Source: Brachionus manjavacas (Eukaryota; Rotifera; Eurotatoria; Ploima; Brachionidae). From it: a stretch of 64,000 nt of DNA. Below the pieces are notes generated by a model. The model was not told the DNA's origin. It saw nothing but the letters and a program-made list of their open reading frames with translations, and searched no databases. The translations under genes and the position numbers were made by a program. Numbering within the stretch: position 1 is the first letter of the stretch; each line of letters opens with the position of its first letter. This document shows, piece after piece, positions 45,390 to 56,668 of the stretch. Where the stretch lies: the NCBI GenBank assembly GCA_019054805.1, contig JAHQIY010000014.1:434001-498000 (forward strand), in the 5' to 3' direction.

Positions 45390-47163
45390 AAAAAAACTAA
45401 TTAATTAATTATTTATTTAAAAATAAATGAATACATTTTTAAAATTTCTATTTAGAAATTCTTATGTAAATTGAAGCACTATTCAGCCAAGCATTTTTTT
45501 ACTAATAAAGCTGAACAACTAAAAAAACTAAATTTGATTACATCAATCTTTTGGAAAAAAATTTATTTAATTCAATCTCTAATTATGACAACCATTTCTT
45601 TATGCATTGATTTTATATGTTATTAAAAATCAAAATGTATTAATCAGCTGTTTTTATTTCATTAGAAACTGATATCTGCGCTTTATTTAAATAAAAATAG
45701 ATAAAAATTTTGAATTCAAATAAAGCTGGCGATTTTTATTTAAAGTAAAAATAATTAATTTTATTTTTTTAGATTAGTAAATTAAAGAGAAAATTAATTT
45801 TTTTTTAAATGATTATCAGAAAGTTCATGGAAACTAATTAAATTTAAAAGTGAATTATTTAAATTAGAAAGCTGAAATTTGATTATCAATATTCTTACTC
45901 AATTATTTTGCTCGAACTTTAGTTCATTAAAAATTGAAACAGTACACTTGCTATGGAAAAAACAGTTTCAGTTAAATTTTTATTTGGCTTTATTTTTATA
46001 ATTAGATAAATTAAATTAAAGTATTTAGTTCAAAGAAATAGTGATTGAATATTATCATATTTTTGGTTTAAATCATTAAAAAAATACATCATTAAATTAT
46101 ATTTTATAAGAAATTTCTCAAAAAAATGTAAGGATGTGTTAAATTAGATTTTCTCATTTTTGGCTAGAGAGCATTTAATTAGAGAAAAAATTTTTGTAAA
46201 AATATCCAAAAAGCCAACACTTCCGCTGATTTTAAAAGCAAAACTTGAACAAATAAATTATTTTCATATAACCGGATACATATAGTATGTCAGGCATGTG
46301 GCAAGCTCATTTATTGCTTAAAAAACAATATAAAATATTATTTCAAGATAGAAATTAAGACGCCTTAGGAATTGAGTCTTCCCTTGATTATTTTTATTCA
46401 AAAATAATTTATTTTTTAATTGGATTCCGAATTCAATATATATGTCACTTCAAAGTATACCTAAATTTTAGCTTTTATTTGCATAAATTAATAAAAAATA
46501 GATAAACTTTTAAATGTCAATCAATCACAATAGATAAAACAATTGAATTATCAATCATTTGTTTTATTTTGTCATAACGATCTTAAAAAGTTTTTTTTTT
46601 TCTACGAAATAAAAATTCAATTTACTCAAGATTTAGATTTTTTAATTAAAGAAGCATTTGACTTCCCTCTCATGGCCACAAGTACTTGTTTTAAATTAAG
46701 CCAATTTAAAGATAATAATCTTTTCGAAGCCTCTCTAGGATTTGTTTTTAAAAAGCGAATTTTCCAATATTTAAGAAATATTTTATTAGACTTTTAAAAA
46801 TTATTAATCATAAAAAATTTTTGTGTGTAAATCAAATCAAAGATCTTTCTCCAGATGAATAATATTTAAAAAAAATTTTCTTTGTCTCAGTTAAACAATA
46901 AATTAAATCATTAAAAAAATTCAAATTAAATTGGTATTTTTATTTTACATTTTTTCTGCTTCCAGCATTCATTCAGAATATGCTTCTAAAGCGAGCTATC
47001 TTTTTCAAATAGAATATATGATAACTTATTTATATCATTAAAAGCTCCATTTTCAATCAATAATAAAATTTAGAATCATAATTTTCTTAAATTCAATACT
47101 TTTCTGTCAAAAAAATTATTTTCACAGAAATCGTACTTTATAATTGTCCCTTTTCTATCCTAG
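45390..47163. other. Intergenic, no gene called
   Basis: AT-rich. An 84-codon frame at 46543-46797 (contains EAFDFPLMATSTCFKLSQF) lacks support and is left out. Confidence 0.4.
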
Positions 47164-47276
47164 CGGGTAACGAGGAGGCGCTCATCTCCTTTTCTAGTAC
47201 TTTTTTGAGCAACGGCTCCGATCTGACACAGAGGCTACTGAATCGAGTTGATCATCTACATCGCAATTATAAAAAT
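47164..47276 (+). CDS. Orphan coding-looking exon
   Basis: A 113-nt island markedly richer in G/C than the surrounding 5 kb, bounded by a good acceptor (TTTTCTATCCTAG) and a GT donor (AAAAAT|GTACTT). The open phase reads GNEEALISFSSTFLSNG then SDLTQRLLNRVDHLHRNYKN. No partner exon was recognised between 45.4 and 51.2 kb, and I cannot name the protein. It could be one exon of a gene with long introns or a stranded gene fragment. Confidence 0.4.
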
Positions 47277-50200
47277 GTACTTTAACATTGTAAAAATAAA
47301 AAAAAATCGGTCGATTTATATTTTTCTATTTAAATGACATGATATTCTGTTAAATCTAATTTTTTTCAAATAATTAAATCATCTGAGAATCATTATTTCA
47401 ATTACATTAATCATTTTATCACATAATTTGATTTTTTTCTCAAGAAATCATGTAAATGAATATTAGAATAAAATTTTGAAAAAATTTATATTAAATTTTC
47501 AATTCAAAATCAATAGAGAAAAAGGTTTTTTGGTAACTATTAAATTTAGGTATTTTTCTAAAATATTTCGGATGATAACCATTGTACAATTTAAACAAAA
47601 TTGTAACACTACGTGAATTTCGATTAAAAAAATGTTCTGACTTTTTTTTGTTCAAAGTTACTGTTCATTTACTAAAAAAAGAAATTATTGAAAAAATTTA
47701 ATTAATAAATCGCTATTTGACTCGTTAATCAGACAATACTTTCAAAGTTAAAAACTTTAGTAAAATTCGTTTGTTTTTGAGGTTTGGCATATAATTTTTT
47801 TTTTGATTATTTTATGATTCTCTACAATAGAAATATGCTTATTTATCTATTTTATTTACAAAATAATGAACCATTATTGAATGAAATTTTCAGTTTGGAT
47901 TTTGTTTTTCTAAAATATTAAAAAATTCAAAGAAACTTTTTTATGAATTTTATTATCAATTTTAATTTTGTTAATAATTTCTTTATTATACCCTTAAGAA
48001 ATAAAAATTATATTTCCATTGATTTTTATGATAACTGATTATGACTGTTGCTGTTAGCTTTTGATCTTTTATAATTTAATTTAACTATTTAATGCTTTAA
48101 CAAATATTAATAATTAAAGCTAATTAATAATAAAAAATTAAAAAATAGAGTTTTTTTAGTCAATTTTTGGTGATAATTTTTTTTAGTAGAAAGTATCTCG
48201 AGTCAAAAAACCTGAATTCTTTTTAGTGATGAAATTTTTGCCTGGAAAAGATTAGGAATCCTTGATGTTTATAATTCAAATCATTAGTTTATCTGTTAAG
48301 AGTTTTGGTCTCAGTAAAAGTCTTGCGTGTTTTATCATTAAGTTTGTAATTAGCAAGATTTGGTTAAGAAGCTTATTAAATTGAACGTCAAAACAATCTA
48401 GACTAATTTTTATAAAACTATTTTTGGCATCGTAAAACTCAAGACTTTATGCATAAACGAATTTTCAAGACCTTTTTAGATAAATATTCTAAAGTAGTTA
48501 TACAACAAGCTTCCAAATCGATTAGATAATTTTTTTAACATATTTTAAACAGCTTAAATGAATTAATTTAAATTATTTAAAAGCTAAAAAGAATGAATAA
48601 GTTAATAGACTTGAATGAGTTATTTAAGTAGTTTCACTAACGAACACTCCGCGAAACGTGAACGCTTTTAATTTAAGATAAACAATTTAGGGAATGAGAT
48701 TTTATTTTTAAAAAAAACAAAATTATGGTGCTTAACCAAACTGATGGTTAAATGACTTACTGGCTTCTTGTTAATTAAAGGCTTTATTTGAATAGATTCA
48801 ATCACTAGTAAGAAATTCTCGGCTAGGAAATAATTGAAGGATATTTAAACAAGTCAACCTGTACCTCAAAAGCTTAATTAGCTGTTTTTTTATTAGAATT
48901 TTTATAATTAATTTTTACACTAGGATTTGAGTAATATTTTTGCGTTGTTGAATCACATGAGGTTTCATTATCATTTCTCACGCAATTCAGTCTTATTCTA
49001 AAACAATTTGAATTCTTATTCAACAAGATTAAAAGCTCAAGATTTTTTAAATTTATAATTTTTAATTAAAGCTAAAAATAAAATATAAATTTAAATTGAA
49101 AATAATTTTTTTTGATATTCAGGAAATTAATATATTTTACTTGTTTGTCTTTAAATTCATCCCAATTACTTGTTTATTTGTTTTTTAGTAATTTCATTTT
49201 CTTATTTTTTCTGAACTGGTTTTAAATTGATTTTTTAGCTTAATTTTTTTACACTTCTATTAATAAAAATTTTTTAATTATTCAATTTATTGCATTTACT
49301 CTTTATTACCATATTTTTCGCTTCAAAAGCTTTGCAATGAGACACTGTCAATTTAAAAACTATTGTTTCAAATTATTTTAAACAATATTCTTTTTTGGTT
49401 AAGAAAGAACTTAAATTCGATTTTATTTTATAACTAATTCAAAAATCTTTTATTTATCATTCGTTTCTTATCTATTTTTCTTCAGGATAAATATTTCTGG
49501 GAAATTCAAATAAAATGAATTCTTTTAAAATTTAACCTAAGTTTATTCATCTATACTAAGTAATAAATGATAAGTTTTCTGCTTGGATTTTTCCGTTTTT
49601 ATTAAACTCTTCTATTAATTTTATATTTTAGTTGTGTTAATCGTGTTTATGATTTTCAATTTTTTCGCTAGAAATTAAAAATGCCATTGCTAGGTACCTT
49701 AACAGACCTACAGACCATATTAATCTTAATGGAAAGACAAAGAGATCAAACTTTTAAAAGACCAATTTACTTTTTTAAATTTGTTAGACCCTGTTCCTTT
49801 TTGCACTTTTTGTATTTAATGGAAATTCTAATCATTATATTAAAAATTAAACGGGGTCCCTGGTTTAGGGATTCGGGTATGCTGGAAGTAAAAAAAAATA
49901 TTAGTTAAATTTAAAATTGATATTTAAAATATTGATAAGTTAAAATCTTTTTTTAATACCATTGAGTACATAAAGTACAGAAAGGATTTAACTTTTTAAT
50001 ATTTTTTAATTATTATTTGATATTTTTCATTAGACTAAATAAAAACGAATATTTACTGATTTAATTAATAAAAAAATTTAAACTTTTGTTTTGAGTCTTA
50101 AGGAAGATGAAACAATGAAGCAATATAAATTTTGCACCAGTATTTTAATATTGTTCTAACAGCTCAGCATAAAATTTTGATGACAAAAATTTTATTGTTG

Positions 50201-51255
50201 TCAGACTGAATTTCACAAAGCTAAAAAGTGTAACTAGCTAAGATAATTTAAAAAACTGTGTTAGATTGTTGAAATAAATTTCAATTTAATTTAAAAAAAA
50301 TCTTTATTATCTTATTAACAGTTTTAAAACTTAAAAGTCAACTTTATTCCATTTTAAAGAGATATTGACGATGAGTGTGTTTTTATAACTAAATATTCTT
50401 TTGTGTCCTTTTGTGTCATTTTGAGTCCTTTTGTATTCTTAATACAGATTTCACATTCAATGTTTTTTCTCTTTCCATAATATGATAAAACTAACAATAA
50501 ATTTATTCTGAAAATGACTAAATAAAATATTTAAAAAAAAACTTTTTAGATTAGATAATTTTACAATCTTTAAAGTTCACAAAAGTTCCATAAGAAAAAA
50601 AGATTTTCCTTACTAAGAAACGAATATTTAGTACTAAAAATCAGTTCAATGTAAATCCATAATTTTAAATTTTACGAATTTTATTAAAAAAGCAGATATT
50701 TTGAAATAATTGGTGAGATTTTTAATTATTTTTGTATTAGCTTGATTTAAAAAAATTAATGAATGAACTGTAGGCATCATGAAAGATAAAATTTGTTTAA
50801 AAATTTGAGTCCTAATACCTGAATGAAAAAAAGTTTCCATTAGATGCATAATATTGACTAATTTCATTGAAAAAATAAATGACTTTTTAAGGTTAAAAGT
50901 GAATAAAAAAATTTTTTTATTTTTTTAAAAGAACCAGAAATCAAAGAAAAATCACCATTTAAAACCTATTCCAAAAATTATAGTTCTCCAAATCATTTGA
51001 TGAATTGATATAATTTTTTTTTTAAATATCAAACGCTTATTTAATCAATCTGAAGTCTATTCGAGCATTTATTTTTTTTCATAAAACTCAGTGGCAGCAT
51101 TTCCTCTTGAATTTTAATCATTCTTCACAAATTAAAGAGTCTTTGAAATTAAAGACGCCTTCGTCTCTAATTTTAGGAAAAAACAACTTCAATTCCGATT
51201 TAGACAATTGTCTGAAAACTTCTCAACTTTTTATAGATTCAAAAAATGAACTAAC
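47277..51255. other. Gene-poor AT-rich stretch
   Basis: About 4 kb with no supported gene. A plus-strand patch at 48222-48300 (SDEIFAWKRLGILDVYNSNH then stop) hints at a transposase remnant. A 75-codon frame at 49681-49908 has a GC-richer end (GGGGTCCCTGG region near 49855) but no recognisable domain. Confidence 0.4.
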
Positions 51256-52659
51256 ATGCTGTACGAATTGAAGGAGTCAAACATAAACGAACTGTGCCGC
51301 TCGTTCTCGAACGACTCGGACATTCGTATTATGTGCAATGTTTACAATCAGTCACGTGTACTCTCAATCAAAAAGGACTCAGATCCGCTCATTTTCAGCC
51401 TAATCAGAACATTCTATCCATTCTTGCTTTTCTTTGGTCTTTTTGGCAACTCAATTACTTTCTTTACCATGGTCAGAATTTACAAATACCGCAAAAATTA
51501 TCAAAAATTCTGCTTTAGCTTGGCCACACTGGCGCTCTCGGACCTGTTTGTCCTCACCATCGGTTGTCTCAGAGAATACATCGAACTAGTTATTGACTAC
51601 AACTTTAGGTCCTCATCTCTTACTGCATGTAAATTAATAATGTTTTTTTGTTACCTTTTCTCGTTTTTTTCTGTCTATTTGCATGCATTCATTGCCATAG
51701 AGCGGTGGCTGGCTGTCTCTGACCCTCTCAAGGCCAAGTCCAAGCTTACATTTAGAATAAACAGATCCATCATTTTGGTCATTTTTTTTCTCTGTATAAT
51801 AATCAACTCGCCTCTTCTCTACTTTACCAAATTGGAAAAGCTGATCGTCTACCCTGAAGACAATGTTACTGTGGTCAAAAGCGAATACGAGTGCAGTATT
51901 GGCAACCAAGCTGTCCTCTTGTCAATAGACTCCTTTTTCTACTGTCTCATACCATTTGTAGTCACCATTATGTTCAGTTCAATGACAGTCATTCAGCTGG
52001 TACACTCTAGGCAAAAGATGAAAGAGTCAAATCAAACTGAAATATTGAGGCACAATAGTGTGAAAAGTGGAGCATCATTCAGAAAAGGCTCGAGTGTGGA
52101 CCGGGTGATCATGAGACACAGTACAGTTCAATTCGATGTGAGAAAAAAGTCCCTAAACTCTTTCATCAATTCCACTGCTGATTTGCAGGCTTCTCCATTT
52201 AAGAAAAGTTTGATCAAAAGACAAATTTCGAAGAGTCACCATGCGTCCAATTTGAGAGTGACCGCCATGCTAATGGCCCTGCCAATATGCTACCTAATAA
52301 CAACTTTTCCCATATTTGTGATCATCATTTACAGCTGGTTTTTGAGCAGGTTTAAGCTAATGAAAGATGGACAGGTCGATCAATTGGACAAAGCGTATGC
52401 AATTGCCAAGATATTTATGTACGTTCATAACAGCATAAATATTTTTGTGTACATTTTTTTCGGTAAAAGCTTCCGCCAAGACTTTATTGGCATTTTTCCA
52501 TTCAAGAGCTTGTACGACAAAATAACCAAGTTTAGCCAAAATAGCAGTAATTCAGAAATGAGCTGCAGTAATAGTTTGAAAATAAATTGGACCCAAATGA
52601 GCGATCATAAAACGCTACGAGTAAGAAACCGAAATCTGATCAATGATTGTGACTGTTGA
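51256..52659 (+). CDS. Rhodopsin-like (class A) GPCR, peptide-receptor type, 467 aa
   Basis: Intronless, seven apolar segments. N-terminal ectodomain of about 45 residues with N-glycosylation sites (NDS, NQS). TM1 has GLFGNSITFFTMV, TM2 LATLALSDLFVL; Cys125 before TM3 pairs presumably with Cys in ECL2 (YECSIGN). TM3 ends in the G-protein-coupling triplet E149-R150-W151 (DRY variant). A long third intracellular loop (about 95 residues, Ser/Arg/Lys-rich, several RxxS sites) precedes TM6 (AMLMALPICYLITTFPIFVI). TM7 ends NSINIFVYIFFGKSFRQDF, an NPxxY variant lacking the Pro. This pattern is common in the large invertebrate FMRFamide/myosuppressin-like expansions, so a neuropeptide ligand is likely but unproven. 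Acts at the plasma membrane through heterotrimeric G proteins. Confidence 0.9.
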   Translation: MLYELKESNINELCRSFSNDSDIRIMCNVYNQSRVLSIKKDSDPLIFSLIRTFYPFLLFFGLFGNSITFFTMVRIYKYRKNYQKFCFSLATLALSDLFVLTIGCLREYIELVIDYNFRSSSLTACKLIMFFCYLFSFFSVYLHAFIAIERWLAVSDPLKAKSKLTFRINRSIILVIFFLCIIINSPLLYFTKLEKLIVYPEDNVTVVKSEYECSIGNQAVLLSIDSFFYCLIPFVVTIMFSSMTVIQLVHSRQKMKESNQTEILRHNSVKSGASFRKGSSVDRVIMRHSTVQFDVRKKSLNSFINSTADLQASPFKKSLIKRQISKSHHASNLRVTAMLMALPICYLITTFPIFVIIIYSWFLSRFKLMKDGQVDQLDKAYAIAKIFMYVHNSINIFVYIFFGKSFRQDFIGIFPFKSLYDKITKFSQNSSNSEMSCSNSLKINWTQMSDHKTLRVRNRNLINDCDC

Positions 52660-54216
52660 CTGTTTTTTGTTTATAAAAATTTTTTAGCTATTTTTTTAGG
52701 AATTTTTTACTTAAAAAATTCGAATATTGATACTGCGAGAGACAAGTGTCAAAATGTAAAATATAAAATCAAGTATTTAATAAAGGAGCGGGTTTGTTAA
52801 AATTTGGAATGATATTTCTTCAAAAAATGTGTTTTTAAAATTTTTCTTATTCAATAAGATAAATTTACTAATTTTAAAAAATTAAGTAAGAAATGTAAAA
52901 ATTATTTTTAATTACCGATGTATAATTGAATGTATTTTTTTTAATTTTGTGCACTTTTTTAACTTATAATTAATAAACTTTAAAAAAGAAGGATTTTTTT
53001 ATTATACTATTTGATTTCACTTATTAAAAAGCTTAATTTAAAATGTTCTTCCAATTTGTGATAATTATTTGGAAATTTGATGGAGATTTTGACAATTGAC
53101 TCTCTGAAGAAAAGGATCTAGGCATTTTGATGTCGGATTATCTTAAGCGGAATTAACAGTGTTCGGTAGATTGAACAAAAGAGTACAGAAGTCGATAATT
53201 GTTCAAGTCAAGTATTGAAAAATTTATGCTTGTCAGTACTTGAATTTATCTTTATTTTGAGTTTTTTTCCTGAAAATTAAATAATTTAAGTAAAAAAAGT
53301 TAAAAAAATCAATTTTTTATTTTTATAGATTTTAAAACTTCATTTTCAATTTTTAGGAAAAATTTCGTTATTAATAAATATTGATTATTTAAATTCTTTG
53401 AAAGAAATTGAATAGAAATTTTTAGTTCGATATCATAAATGAAATATTTCAAAAGTTAAACTTGTTTATTCTGACAAAATTTTTTCCTCTATTTTATTTA
53501 GATAGAAAATACTTAGCTTAATCAAAAGGAAATAAAATAGAATAAATCAGAGTCAAAAATTCTAATTAAAAACTCAGAGTATCAGACTCGAAATTTATTT
53601 TTCCAACAGCTCAAAAAAAAATTCAATTCGATTTTTTTTGGGAAGTAAATAAAAACTTATTAGAATTTTTCTACTAGATTAACTTGGTAAAAAAAAAATA
53701 ATTTGCGTTCAATCTTTATGAAATTACTTTTAATAAAAATTCAAAAAATACTTTTCCAAAGAGATAATGAATTGAATTAAAAAAATAAATTGTGCATTTG
53801 CTACCAAACAAAATTAGTATTCAAAAATATGTTTGATTGAGAAGTAGCTTGGAAATAAGCCCGAGTTTAAGTTATTTATCAAGCCGATTAATTGCCTCTA
53901 ATCATCATAACTTATGCCTTTTTCTCTAAGTTATTGGAAAATTTATTATGGAAGCAGTATGCTTAGCCTGATTTACAACAAATATTTGAACTTGAATTAG
54001 ACTCAAACAAAAAAAAATTATTTTTTCCAAGCTATATCAATATTAAAATTTAAATTTGGCTTTAAATTTTTTTCCAAAAAACAGTCGCAAAATCAATAAA
54101 TTTATTTTTCCAAAAGCTCAAAAAAAAATTCAATCAATGTAAAAAAAAGGTTTTATTTCACTTGAAAATTTTATTTAATTGGTATATTCAAATTCTAATC
54201 AGCATATTGTAGCGTC
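52660..54216. other. Intergenic, no gene seen
   Basis: AT-rich spacer between GPCR and K2P gene. Around 53090-53230 a slightly coding-like patch (GAAAAGGATCTAGGCATTTTGATG) resembles the xEKDLGIL start of a LINE RT C-terminal region but decays at once. Confidence 0.4.
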
Positions 54217-55548
54217 ATGAGTGAAAAAAGCCAGCCCGATGGCAAAAAAGCCAAGTCCATGTTCATGAGCAAGGACTTTTGGAAGAAGGCTTCAACATTT
54301 TTTTTCGCCAGGCTCAGCCTCTTGGTCATAGTGGGCATTTATGCAGTGGCAGGGGCATTTCTATTCCGGTTATTAGAAGAGCACAGAGAAGCCAAAGACT
54401 GTCATGAGGGCAGGGGTGTCGAGCTAGCCAATATAGTCAATCTAAAGTCTAATTTGCTTACCTACATCCAGTACAACATTTCTTCCGTGTCCACTGAAAC
54501 CAACAAGGACAACGAGACTGTGGCTAATACAAAGATAGAAAGTTGGTTGAGTGATTTCCGCGACCAAGTGTTCGAGATTCGGAGCACGTATAGCTACTCT
54601 GGCCAAGACTGTACCACTTCAAGCAAATGGAGTTTTGCCCGATCACTTCTCTTTGTCATGACTATTTTCACCACAATCGGCTATGGACACATTGCGCCAG
54701 TGACTAGCGAAGGACAAATAGTGTGCATATGCTACGCAACTATTGGCATTCCGCTTTTTTTGATGTTTTTGTCGCGAATGTCCAGCGTTCTTGGTGACAT
54801 GTTCAGATTTTTGTACTCACGGGTCTGCTGTTTTTTCTGCTACAGAAGAAAAATGAAGAAAAAACAGGAAAAGAATAAAATTGCCGTGGCTGAAGAGTCC
54901 GATAACGAGCAGAAGAACAAGGTCCAAGTGGTTGACGATGATGAGGAGAAGGGCGAAGATGAAGAGGAAAAAGTGACAGTGCCATTGACGATCACAATGA
55001 TAGTGTTCACCTTGTACATTATCATCGGGGCTTTGATATTTAGTAATTTTGAGGACTGGCCTATGGTGGCCGCAGGCTATTTTTGCTTTATTACTTTGTC
55101 AACTATTGGATTTGGTGATTATGTGCCAGGACAGAAAGAAGATGATCAAAATGCCACATTTAAATTAATAACCGGATGCATTTATTTGCTATTTGGAATG
55201 GCTATTTTGGCTATGTGTTTTGATCTAATGCAAGAGGTATGAAGTTTTGATTTTTGTTTTCAATTTTTAAAGCTTTTTAAATAGGAAATTATTGCAAAAT
55301 TTACCTGGTTGGGCAAAAAATTGGGGATAGTTGATAAAGAAGAGGATGAAGAGGAGGCTGATGAGAAGAATAAAGAGAAAAAAACTGATGAAAATGAGGA
55401 AAAGAAAATGTCTGGTGACAAAATTGATTTGGGTGAATCGCCGGTACCGAGTTATTCTGGTTTTGTGGATAAAGACGACCATGAGAACATGTCTAGAATG
55501 AGGTCTGCGTATTTGCAGAGTGTTGTGCAAAGACAAAAAAGATACTGA
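54217..55548 (+). CDS. Two-pore-domain (K2P) potassium channel, 427 aa
   Basis: Two exons (54217-55236, 55285-55548; intron 48 nt). The layout is that of K2P channels: TM1 (SLLVIVGIYAVAGAFLF, about residues 34-50); extracellular cap with Cys62 and NIS/NET glycosylation sites; pore 1 TTIGYGH (about 152-158); TM2; a charged intracellular loop with an acidic run (DDDEEKGEDEEEK, about 240-252); TM3 (TMIVFTLYIIIGALIF); pore 2 STIGFGD (about 295-301); TM4 (GCIYLLFGMAILAMCFDL). The second exon is a cytoplasmic tail dominated by Glu/Lys/Asp, and the TM2-TM3 loop is also long. Functions as a dimer setting background K+ conductance. Closest mammalian subgroup cannot be told by eye. Confidence 0.93.
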
Positions 55549-56668
55549 AATCAAATTGATGTGTTAAAATGAGATTGATAAAATTTTATTTGAAAAAAAC
55601 AATTTTAATAAATTTTCTTTTTTAAATTAGAGAAAAATTCTGAGATTTATTTTATTTTAAGAAACTGATTTTACAGATAAATTTGATTTGAATTGATTAA
55701 TTTTTATTCAAAATAATAATAAGGAATTTTTGTTAATTTATTATTGTGATCTTATTAATTTTTTATTCTATTAATAAAGAAACGAGTTTAATTTAATTAA
55801 AGTTAAGTGTTAAAAAATCAAATAATCGAGGAAACAGACGAAATAAGTATGTGGGTTGGAAATAAAATTGAATTTATCAAACAAAATTTTGAAGCTTAAT
55901 ATTATTAGCTATTTGAATATTTAGTTTATTTTTAGATTTAACACTGTTTGTTGTGTAAATATGATTAAACAAATAATAATAAAAATTTATCCTTTCTTAA
56001 TTTTTTATTCAAAAAAATAAATTTTTTTAAAAAATAATAATTCTTGAGAAGTTTTAGTCAGAAGAATTAGATGGTAAATTGATGGAAATAAACTACGCAC
56101 TGCATCTTCATAAAACAACCCCAAAATATTTTAATTTGTTTTTACATTTTTTTCCCAAAATTGATAAATGACGTTATTTTTGATCAAATTTAAAATTTTA
56201 GATACACAAACTTAATAAAAAAATTTTATTCAAAAACAATTGAATCTTTATCTTTTCCTCATCACCTCAAAAGTTATTTTAAGGTATTCAGGCCGAATTC
56301 CTTAGTCTAAAACAATATTTTTTAAATTATTTTTTTCTTTAAAGCTATTTTTCTGTAAATTAGGTAATTTTTTAAATTTTCGATTTAAAAAATTATGATT
56401 TAATAAAATTCAAAAAACTTTGTTTGTTTAAATAACAGTCTTTTAAATAAAGAGGACATAAGCCTTTTGATTAACCTTAAAGGAAAAAACATTTAAAAGG
56501 TTTTACAGAAGGAAATTAAATAAATTAAGTTCTATAAAAAATTTTATTTCATAAAATTTAAATGTTAACATAGTAGTAAAAATGCACTAAAGTCAATCTA
56601 ATAAATTTTAAAATTTAATTCAACTGAAAGCTAAAATTTTGAGATATTCCATTTTTTCCCAAAAAAAA
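55549..56668. other. Intergenic between convergent genes
   Basis: AT-rich 3' flanks of the K2P gene (+) and the desulfurase-TtcA gene (-). No feature seen. Confidence 0.5.

Noticed and set aside
49681-49908. 75-codon frame with GC-richer end
   Set aside because: No domain, no splice context; may be repeat-derived.
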